Shown piece by piece: positions 1 to 5,217 of a DNA stretch of 7,296 nucleotides (its first letter is position 1; each line of letters begins with the position of its first letter). Location: positions 1 through 7,296 of the forward strand of contig CAZDLK010000065.1 in assembly GCA_964506435.1 (NCBI GenBank). The letters are read 5' to 3'. The DNA is from JAOZHU01 sp964506435. GTDB lineage: Archaea; Thermoproteota; Bathyarchaeia; Bathyarchaeales; Bathycorpusculaceae. The notes beneath the pieces are model-generated. The model was not told where the DNA came from and did no database searches. It saw only the letters and a list, made by a program, of their open reading frames with translations. Both the position numbers and the translations under genes were made by a program.

Positions 1-478
1 TATAAGATTTGACTATCACGAAATCGCCGCATATTGCTGCTGAAACGTTATCCGCATGTTCAGAACCAGCTGAGGCAGTTTCACCTATGGCAGCCAACCG
101 AATCAATTCACGGTTATCCAATCCAAGATTGAACATGCAGTTTAAGCCGTAAGCCACAGCCGCGGCTGAAGCAGCGCTGCTGCCTAACCCAACGCCTGGA
201 AAGATTCCCCGTTCAACCTTCACCTGAACACCAGTGTTCAACGAGAACTCCCGCAACATATAGTTTGCAACTACACCCGCCGTGCTTTTCTCCGGTGCTA
301 TGGCGCGTGTTACTGCTGTTACAAAGCCAGAAACAGCTATTTGGATGCCTTCAGGAATAAGCGTTAACGTGACTTTGTCGCTTGGCTGCTGCAGGGCTAA
401 GCCGAAAACGTCGAAGCCTGGACCTAAATTAGCTGTTGTGGCAGGTGCTTTGACGGTTACTTGACTTAGCGGCGGCAT
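1..478 (-). CDS. thrB: Homoserine kinase (ThrB), GHMP kinase family; C-terminal part missing at window edge
   Basis: This cytoplasmic enzyme phosphorylates L-homoserine with ATP to O-phosphohomoserine, the substrate of threonine synthase. The minus-strand frame starts at ATG 478-476 and stays open to the window edge, giving 159 residues of a family usually about 300 long; base 1 begins a further codon. Visible features are the N-terminal PATTANLGPGFD block (residues 12-23), typical of ThrB, the GHMP ATP-binding loop GVGLGSSAAS (95-104), and the downstream GETASAGSEHADN segment (132-144), whose HADN is usual in homoserine kinases rather than in mevalonate or galactose kinases. The start is supported by the conserved block beginning right after it and by a weak GAGATGG ribosome site. 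It lies 98 bp downstream of the HTH/ACT gene on the same strand, so the two may be co-transcribed or thrB may use its own AT-rich promoter. The family call is firm; only the end is unseen. Confidence 0.95.
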   Translation of the reverse strand, partial: MPPLSQVTVKAPATTANLGPGFDVFGLALQQPSDKVTLTLIPEGIQIAVSGFVTAVTRAIAPEKSTAGVVANYMLREFSLNTGVQVKVERGIFPGVGLGSSAASAAAVAYGLNCMFNLGLDNRELIRLAAIGETASAGSEHADNVSAAICGDFVIVKSY

Positions 479-482
479 AATT

Positions 483-489
483 CCATCTC
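483..489 (-). promoter_or_regulatory. Candidate ribosome binding site of thrB
   Basis: On the minus strand GAGATGG precedes the thrB ATG with four bases (AATT) between. It is a partial match to the archaeal GGAGGTGA consensus, so it supports the chosen start only modestly. Confidence 0.4.
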
Positions 490-514
490 TAAATCAGCAG
501 TCAGTATGAAGCTG

Positions 515-529
515 CAATTATTAATATTG
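515..529 (-). promoter_or_regulatory. Candidate TATA element upstream of thrB
   Basis: The 98-bp gap between the HTH/ACT gene and thrB (479-576) has one clearly AT-rich block, read on the minus strand as AATATTAATAATT. Its centre is about 43 nt upstream of the thrB ATG. With the usual archaeal distance of about 26 nt from TATA centre to transcription start, the leader would be roughly 15-20 nt and would include the GAGATGG site. I see no T-rich terminator after the upstream gene, so read-through from it is also possible. The match is to AT-richness rather than to a strict consensus. Confidence 0.35.
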
Positions 530-576
530 TTGCTTCGCATGTTCAGTGCTGAGCTAGCAATTTGTTGAGGGTGCGG

Positions 577-1155
577 TTAGCCTACCATATTGGACAGTAC
601 CTCGTAGGCTTTCAAACTGTCTTTTTTCTCCACTACGATTATTGTTTCTGTCCAGCATGAGATGAACTCGATGATGTTTATGTTCTGCTCCGCCAGCAAC
701 GTTGTCAAGAAAGCCACAACTCCAGGCGTTGCTTCCAAATCTTCAGGCGAGTGAATAACAGCCATTGTGCAGTTGTCATGTTTAACTAACGCGTTGATTC
801 TTTCAGGCGCGTCGCTTCTGTCCATGAGGTAAACGAATTTGTTTAGCAAGTCTACTTTCATTCCGTTTTTTGCTTCCATTTCCCTGTTTGTTATCATAAC
901 GGATTTTCTGTCGTAAACGGCTATGCTGCTGCGTTTCAGGAGTTGCAGCACTTTTTCTTCTCTTTTTTGCTTTCGCCGCTGTAGTTCCGCCGCGAAACGG
1001 CGCAGGGCGGCTTTTATGGCGCTTGTGTTGTCAATTTTCAGTTCTTCTTGGATTTGCCGTGATAACTCGCTGAGGTTAACTATTCCCTTTTCCAGTGCCT
1101 CAAGCAGGTACGGTTTGTTCCGTAAGTGACTTCTCACGTTTTGAGCTATTGTCAT
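577..1155 (-). CDS. HTH-like N-terminus plus C-terminal ACT domain; predicted amino-acid-responsive regulator (COG2150-like)
   Basis: This 192-residue cytoplasmic protein has no signal peptide or membrane segment. Residues about 14-60 form a helical, basic block (YLLEALEKGIVNLSELSRQI, then a helix rich in Arg/Lys) that reads like a winged-helix or HTH domain with a charged helix after it (RRKQKREEK, 60-68). Residues about 129-190 have the ACT pattern: a beta strand, then TPGVVAFLTTLLAEQNINI (143-161), a strand TIIVVE (171-176) and a final helix (KAYEVLSNMV). The PGV turn and NIN motif are what one sees in the regulatory ACT domains of aspartokinases. Residues 75-115 may be a degenerate extra alpha-beta segment. 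The ATG at 1155 is the first in frame and fits an almost leaderless promoter. It precedes thrB on its own strand and diverges from argG. A role in sensing an amino acid and controlling thrB and/or the arg-car operon is inference from domains and position; DNA binding and ligand are unknown. Confidence 0.8.
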   Translation of the reverse strand: MTIAQNVRSHLRNKPYLLEALEKGIVNLSELSRQIQEELKIDNTSAIKAALRRFAAELQRRKQKREEKVLQLLKRSSIAVYDRKSVMITNREMEAKNGMKVDLLNKFVYLMDRSDAPERINALVKHDNCTMAVIHSPEDLEATPGVVAFLTTLLAEQNINIIEFISCWTETIIVVEKKDSLKAYEVLSNMVG

Positions 1156-1180
1156 GATGCACGAGTGTATCAGTTAGGAC

Positions 1181-1190
1181 ATTTAAAGCT
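1181..1190 (-). promoter_or_regulatory. TATA box of the HTH/ACT gene, predicted leaderless transcript
   Basis: The minus strand reads AGCTTTAAAT, a good archaeal TATA element. Its centre is about 30 nt upstream of the ATG at 1155, which would put the transcription start within a few bases of the start codon. No Shine-Dalgarno-like sequence precedes that ATG (the bases before it are GTGCATC), which agrees with a leaderless mRNA. Confidence 0.55.
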
Positions 1191-1214
1191 TATCATGTTA
1201 CAAAAAAGTCGCAA

Positions 1215-1225
1215 AGTTTAAAAAC
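1215..1225 (+). promoter_or_regulatory. TATA box of the argG-argH-carA-carB operon
   Basis: AGTTTAAAAAC is the best TATA-like element upstream of argG, with its centre near 1220. The predicted transcription start is near 1246, giving a leader of about 18 nt (AATAATTCAGTTTAGAAA) that contains no Shine-Dalgarno motif. The G-rich GAGGTAAGGGG at 1235-1245 lies too far upstream (about 18-25 nt) to act as the ribosome site. Confidence 0.55.
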
Positions 1226-1229
1226 ACTG

Positions 1230-1245
1230 CCCCTGAGGTAAGGGG
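1230..1245 (+). repeat. 16-bp dyad CCCCT-N6-AGGGG, candidate operator for argG operon
   Basis: CCCCTGAGGTAAGGGG has perfect 5-bp arms, and a further A/T pair matches inside the spacer (CCCCTnAnnTnAGGGG). It lies just downstream of the argG TATA box and ends next to the predicted transcription start. A dimeric protein bound here would block polymerase recruitment. Its binding partner is unknown; the divergent HTH/ACT protein is an obvious candidate, but this is inference. A dyad of this size can occur by chance. Confidence 0.4.
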
Positions 1246-1263
1246 AATAATTCAGTTTAGAAA

Positions 1264-2502
1264 ATGGGGGAGCAGACAATAACCGAAAAAATAGTCCTCG
1301 CATACTCAGGCGGACTCGACACATCCGTGCTGATCAAGTGGCTGCAAGAAAAATACGATGCTGAAGTCATAACCGTAACCGTTGACGTCGGTCAAAAGGA
1401 AGACTTGAAGGAAGCAGAGGAAAAAGCGAAAAAACTCGGCGTCTTAAAACACTACTCAATTGACGCTAAAGAAGAATTTGCCGCTGACTACATTTTTCCA
1501 GCCATAAAAGCCAACGCGCTCTATGAGGGCAAATACCCGATAAGCACCAGTCTCTCTCGCCCACTTATCGCAGCGAAGATGGTGGAAATCGCGGAGAAAA
1601 ACGGCGCAACAGGCTTAGCGCACGGCTGCACAGGCAGAGGCAACGATCAAGTGCGCTTCGACATATCTCTCAGTTCTTTAGCGCCTGACCTCAAAGTAAT
1701 CGCTCCAGTCCGCGAATGGGGCATGACTCGCGATGAGGAAGTAGCATATGCAAAGGCAAATGGGATTCCAGTTTCCACAGCAGCCAAAAAGTACAGCATA
1801 GACCAAAGCGTCTGGGGCAGATCCATCGAATGCGGAATCTTGGAAGACGCAGCTCAGGAACCGCCCGAAGACGCTTTCGAATGGACAGTAGCACCTGAAA
1901 AAGCGCCGAACACACCTGAATACGTAACCATCAAGTTTGAAGCAGGCGTTCCAGTTGCCTTAAACGGCAAAGCAATGAAACCGCTTGCGCTCATCGAAGC
2001 GTTAAATGCGACAGCTGGGAAACACGGCGTTGGCCGCATAGACCACATAGAAGACCGCTTAGTAGGCATCAAATCCAGAGAAATCTACGAGTGCCCAGCC
2101 GCAACCGTGCTGATAGAAGCGCATAAGGACTTGGAGAAAATGGTGCTCACGCGGCATGAGGTTTTGTTCAAGCAGCAGATTGACGCAGAATGGACTTTCC
2201 TAGCGTACGCGGGCTTATGGATGGACCCGTTAAGGGATGACCTTGAAGCTTTCATTAACAAGACTCAGGAGAACGTCTGCGGTGAAGTAAGGGTTAAACT
2301 TTACAAAGGCGGACTGCAAGTGGTTGGGCGTTCCTCGCCGATGTCGCTTTACGACCAGAACTTGGTGAACTACAACATCAAAACCTCTTTCAACCAAGCC
2401 TACTCCAAAGGCTTTATTGAGTTGTGGGGTTTGCAGACAAAGATGTCTAACGTGTTGAAGCGGAAAGTCCAGAAGCAAAAAGCAGCGGGAGGCAGCAAGT
2501 AA
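1264..2502 (+). CDS. argG: Argininosuccinate synthase
   Basis: ArgG joins citrulline and aspartate, with ATP cleaved to AMP and pyrophosphate, to give argininosuccinate, the penultimate step of arginine synthesis in the cytoplasm. The 412 residues match the usual length of about 400. The nucleotide-binding PP-loop SGGLDTS is at residues 15-21, the glycine-rich block AHGCTGRGNDQVRF at 119-132, RSIECG at 186-191 and GIKSREIYECPA at 268-279, all hallmarks of ArgG in the expected order. The C-terminal helical tail used in tetramer contacts is present and ends in a Lys-rich stretch. The ATG at 1264 is forced: an in-frame TAG stands two codons upstream, and the conserved KIVLAYSGG begins at residue 9. 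It is the first gene of the arg-car operon, with a 45-bp gap before argH. Nothing is broken or missing. Confidence 0.98.
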   Translation: MGEQTITEKIVLAYSGGLDTSVLIKWLQEKYDAEVITVTVDVGQKEDLKEAEEKAKKLGVLKHYSIDAKEEFAADYIFPAIKANALYEGKYPISTSLSRPLIAAKMVEIAEKNGATGLAHGCTGRGNDQVRFDISLSSLAPDLKVIAPVREWGMTRDEEVAYAKANGIPVSTAAKKYSIDQSVWGRSIECGILEDAAQEPPEDAFEWTVAPEKAPNTPEYVTIKFEAGVPVALNGKAMKPLALIEALNATAGKHGVGRIDHIEDRLVGIKSREIYECPAATVLIEAHKDLEKMVLTRHEVLFKQQIDAEWTFLAYAGLWMDPLRDDLEAFINKTQENVCGEVRVKLYKGGLQVVGRSSPMSLYDQNLVNYNIKTSFNQAYSKGFIELWGLQTKMSNVLKRKVQKQKAAGGSK

Positions 2503-2531
2503 ACTTTAACCGCTCGCGCTTAAAATGAACT

Positions 2532-2540
2532 GGAGGGGGG
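2532..2540 (+). promoter_or_regulatory. Strong Shine-Dalgarno for argH, supporting its GTG start
   Basis: GGAGGGGGG lies 7-11 nt upstream of the GTG at 2548 depending on which G run pairs. It is the best ribosome site in the window and is what makes GTG 2548 preferable to the next in-frame ATG (codon 13). Confidence 0.6.
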
Positions 2541-2547
2541 AATAAGG

Positions 2548-4068
2548 GTGTCAAAGATACTGCACGGCGGAAGAATAGGTTCAATGCGGAAAGACGTTGC
2601 CCAGTTCACCTCATCAATAAAAGACGACGCTAAACTATCCCAAGCCGTAGTCGCCATCAACAAAGCACACGTGGTAATGCTGACGGAGCAGAAAATCATC
2701 AAACAAGCTGACGGCGCTAAACTCCTCAAAGCCCTAACCAAACACGCTGATATACGCTTAGAGGCTGCTTCTGAAGATGTACACATGGCTGTAGAAGAAG
2801 CCGTGCTTAAAGAAGTAGGATGGGAAACAGGAGGAAACCTGCACATTGCTAAAAGCAGAAACGACCAAGTTGCCACAGCCATCCGCATGGCACTGAGACA
2901 AAACCTACTCAGCCTCATGACTTCCGTAATGCAAATGCAGGAAAGCCTGCTGGTAACGGCTGAGAAACACACAAAAACCGTTATTCTTGAATACACGCAT
3001 CTGCAGCCAGCGCAGCCTGTAACATTTGCGCATTATCTCTTATCGTACTTCGATGCGTTAGAACGCGACTTTCAGCGGCTGCAGGAAACTTACGCGAGAG
3101 TAAACCTGTCTCCAATGGGCGCGGGCGCTTTGGCTACAACAAGTTTTCCAATCAACCGTGAACGCGTAGCGGAACTTTTAGGCTTCAACGGCATAGTGGA
3201 GAACTCAATTGACGCCGTGGGCAGTCGAGACTTTATCCTTGAAACCACAGCGGCGCTAACGCTTATCGCCGTGAACTTAAGCCGATTAGCTGAGGACTTG
3301 ATTGTTTGGAGTTCTCCAGATTTCGGCGTGGTAGAGCTTCCAGACGAATTCGCGTCCACAAGCAGCATCATGCCCCAGAAAAAGAATCCTGAACTGTTGG
3401 AGGTTATCCGCGCAAGAGCCAGCCATGTGCTGGGCGACTTCGTAGCTTCTGCCGCGGCGTTGAAGAGTTTGCCGTCAACTTACAACCTTGATTTCCAAGA
3501 GATTACGCCTAAACTTTGGGCAGCCGTTGAAACCGTCAATAGTTCCTTAGGCATGTTCGCCGAGCTTGTTCCCAACCTGAAGGTGACATCGGATGTTTCC
3601 AGCAAGGCTTTAACAAGTTTTGCAGCCGCAACTGAATTGGCTAACATGCTTGTGCGCAAATACAATGTTCCTTTCAGATTATCCCACAAAATAGTTGGTG
3701 CAGTGGTTAAGCAGCTAATAGAAGCTAAGCAGACGTTCTTAAACGCCACGCCAGCGTTGCTTCAGAAAATCGCTCAAGATGCTGCAGGCATCAAGCTTGT
3801 CGTTAAAGCTGAAGACATTGCAGACGCTATTGACGCGCTAAAAATAGTTGAAACATACACTGTTACTGGCGGACCAGCGCCAACCGAAGTTAAACGAGCT
3901 TTAGCCGCCAGAAAGAAAAGCTTGGTTCTAGCCGAAGCCAGCGTGTCCAAGCTAAAACAGAAACTTGACGAGGCAGAAAACAAGCTGCAATCAGCAATCA
4001 AAGCTTGTTTCGGCACTAGTTCCCCTGAAAACGTAACCTTTAAAAATTCCAAATTGCAGGTAGAATAG
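2548..4068 (+). CDS. argH: Argininosuccinate lyase, GTG start
   Basis: ArgH cleaves argininosuccinate to arginine and fumarate, the last step of arginine synthesis; the family acts as a cytoplasmic homotetramer. Visible blocks in order are HGGRI (6-10), SEDVHMAVE (75-83), LHIAKSRNDQVAT (98-110), YTHLQPAQPVTFAH (149-162, with the catalytic-region Thr-His), MGAGALA (190-196), VGSRDF (224-229) and the superfamily signature TSSIMPQKKNP (271-281), which holds the mobile-loop serine. The first-subunit motif reads HIAKSRND where many bacteria have HTGRSRND. At 506 residues it is longer than the ~457 of E. coli; the extra length is a Lys/Glu-rich, probably coiled-coil C-terminus (about 452-486) and a short tail. 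The GTG start is supported by the G-rich ribosome site and by HGGR beginning at residue 6. It ends 4 nt before carA. Confidence 0.97.
   Translation: MSKILHGGRIGSMRKDVAQFTSSIKDDAKLSQAVVAINKAHVVMLTEQKIIKQADGAKLLKALTKHADIRLEAASEDVHMAVEEAVLKEVGWETGGNLHIAKSRNDQVATAIRMALRQNLLSLMTSVMQMQESLLVTAEKHTKTVILEYTHLQPAQPVTFAHYLLSYFDALERDFQRLQETYARVNLSPMGAGALATTSFPINRERVAELLGFNGIVENSIDAVGSRDFILETTAALTLIAVNLSRLAEDLIVWSSPDFGVVELPDEFASTSSIMPQKKNPELLEVIRARASHVLGDFVASAAALKSLPSTYNLDFQEITPKLWAAVETVNSSLGMFAELVPNLKVTSDVSSKALTSFAAATELANMLVRKYNVPFRLSHKIVGAVVKQLIEAKQTFLNATPALLQKIAQDAAGIKLVVKAEDIADAIDALKIVETYTVTGGPAPTEVKRALAARKKSLVLAEASVSKLKQKLDEAENKLQSAIKACFGTSSPENVTFKNSKLQVE
4038..4046 (+). promoter_or_regulatory. Candidate internal TATA box for carAB within the end of argH
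   Basis: CTTTAAAAA sits in the last ten codons of argH, with its centre about 31 nt upstream of the carA start codon. The predicted transcription start would be near 4068, giving a very short leader. It could allow carAB to be expressed apart from argGH. The element lies in coding sequence (codons for Thr-Phe-Lys-Asn), so it may be chance. Confidence 0.35.
4058..4063 (+). promoter_or_regulatory. Weak Shine-Dalgarno for carA TTG start
   Basis: AGGTAG stands 9 nt before TTG 4073, inside the end of argH. It is a short match to GGAGGTGA. Together with the 4-nt gap to argH it suggests translation of carA by coupling to argH. Confidence 0.4.
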
Positions 4069-4072
4069 GGCA

Positions 4073-5215
4073 TTGGTAACACAACATAGCTCCAGCAAAA
4101 ACAAAAAAGCGGTTTTAGTTTTAGAAGACGGCGCCCTCTTCAACGGTTACGGTTTTGGAGCAACACAAAAAACCACAGGCGAAGTAGTTTTCTCCACTTC
4201 AATGGTCGGCTACCCTGAAGCTCTAACTGACCCATCATATAAAGGGCAAATTTTAACCTTAACTTATCCTCTTGTGGGTAACTATGGCGTTCCGCCGTAC
4301 GACCTTAACTTGGGGCTCCCGCTTTATTTTGAGTCAGAACGCATCCAAGTGCAAGCTCTCGTCATTCACGAACTATGCGAGCAGCCGTATCATTGGGCGT
4401 CAACAAGAACCTTGGATAAGTGGCTCATGGACGAAGGCATCCCCGGGATATACGGCGTCGACACGAGACAGTTGACAAAGAAGCTTAGAATCCACGGTGT
4501 CATGTTGGGAATCCTGCAGGTATGCGAAACTGGAGAAGAACCAAATATTGACGGCCTTCTGCAGGAAGCCAAGAATATTCCTGATCCAAACCTGACGGAT
4601 TTAGTCAAGCAAGTAACCGTGAAAGAGCCGAAACATTACAAAGTTGACGGCAAAAACACCGTTGTTCTGATTGACACTGGAGTTAAGAACAGTATTATAC
4701 GGAATTTCCTGAAGCGCGGCGTCAGCGTTGTCAGAGTGCCGTACGATTTTTCAGCCAAAGAAATATTAGAGTACAAACCTCAAGGCGTCGTCATCAGCAA
4801 TGGTCCCGGAGACCCCAAAAAATGTGTTGAAGCAATCGCCGCTGTGAGGGAGCTTGTGGAAAAAGTTCCCGTTATGGGCATTTGCTTGGGCAACCAGATA
4901 CTGTCGCTGGCTATGGGCGGAGACACCTACAAAATGAAGTATGGGCACCGCTCTCAAAACCAGCCAGCGTTGGACCTGAAGACGAATCGCTGCTACATTA
5001 CCACTCAGAATCACGGTTACGCAATTGACGAGAAATGCCTTGAAACCTCACCCTTAGAATGCTGGTTCCTGAACGCTAATGATAAAACCGTTGAAGGCGT
5101 CAAACACAGGAGCAAACCAGTTTTCGCAGTGCAGTGGCATCCTGAAGCGTCACCTGGACCATACGACACTGAGTTCCTGTTTGATACATTCGCAAAGTTG
5201 ATGGAGACTGCTTAG
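4073..5215 (+). CDS. carA: Carbamoyl-phosphate synthase small (glutaminase) subunit, TTG start, CAD-like
   Basis: CarA hydrolyses glutamine and passes ammonia to CarB for carbamoyl phosphate synthesis. The N-terminal CPS small-chain domain covers about 10-150 (LVLEDG at 15-20, MVGYPEALTDPSYKGQILTL at 44-63, GVDTRQLTKKLR at 128-139). A class I glutamine amidotransferase domain covers about 195-378, with SNGPGDP at 242-248, the nucleophile Cys271 in GICLGNQ, and the catalytic His356 and Glu358 in WHPEA. The usual His of CLGHQ is Asn here; it is not part of the triad. The length of 380 is normal for the family. TTG 4073 is forced: a stop lies four codons upstream, and the next in-frame ATG is codon 44, inside a conserved block. 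Several blocks (MVGYPEALTDPSY, NYG-PP, HW-STRTL, GIPG--GVDTR) match what I recall of eukaryotic CAD better than E. coli. It lies 4 nt after argH and 2 nt before carB. Confidence 0.97.
   Translation: MVTQHSSSKNKKAVLVLEDGALFNGYGFGATQKTTGEVVFSTSMVGYPEALTDPSYKGQILTLTYPLVGNYGVPPYDLNLGLPLYFESERIQVQALVIHELCEQPYHWASTRTLDKWLMDEGIPGIYGVDTRQLTKKLRIHGVMLGILQVCETGEEPNIDGLLQEAKNIPDPNLTDLVKQVTVKEPKHYKVDGKNTVVLIDTGVKNSIIRNFLKRGVSVVRVPYDFSAKEILEYKPQGVVISNGPGDPKKCVEAIAAVRELVEKVPVMGICLGNQILSLAMGGDTYKMKYGHRSQNQPALDLKTNRCYITTQNHGYAIDEKCLETSPLECWFLNANDKTVEGVKHRSKPVFAVQWHPEASPGPYDTEFLFDTFAKLMETA
5203..5206 (+). promoter_or_regulatory. Weak Shine-Dalgarno for carB inside carA
   Basis: GGAG lies 11 nt before the ATG at 5218, within the last codons of carA. 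With only two bases between the carA stop and the carB start, translational coupling is likely the main route of initiation. Confidence 0.35.
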
Positions 5216-5217
5216 AA

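Noticed and set aside
282..464. Plus-strand 60-codon open frame opposite thrB
   Set aside because: It lies wholly antisense to the conserved N-terminal half of homoserine kinase and its translation has no recognisable motif.
543..559. Small dyads TCAG-TG-CTGA and TGCT-N5-AGCA between the HTH/ACT gene and thrB
   Set aside because: The arms are only 4 bp, overlap one another and lack a following T-run, so neither a terminator nor an operator can be claimed.
1181..1190. ATTTAAAG read on the plus strand as an alternative argG TATA box
   Set aside because: It would predict a longer leader, while AGTTTAAAAAC at 1215-1225 is better placed; the same bases read on the minus strand fit the HTH/ACT gene exactly.
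2525..2545. Six-codon mini-ORF (ATG to TAA) ending 2 nt before the argH GTG
   Set aside because: It overlaps the argH ribosome site and could look like a leader peptide, but it has no run of arginine codons or attenuator structure and is short enough to be chance.
1242..2545. Shared 9-mer GGGGAATAA at 1242-1250 (before argG) and 2537-2545 (before argH)
   Set aside because: The spacing to the start codons differs (13 against 2 nt) and both are in G-rich contexts, so a common regulatory role is not supported.
2520..2996. Minus-strand 158-codon open frame opposite argH
   Set aside because: It is the longest antisense frame, but it covers the conserved argH start and active-site blocks, has a Ser/Cys/Leu-rich composition typical of antisense reading, and has no plausible ribosome site.
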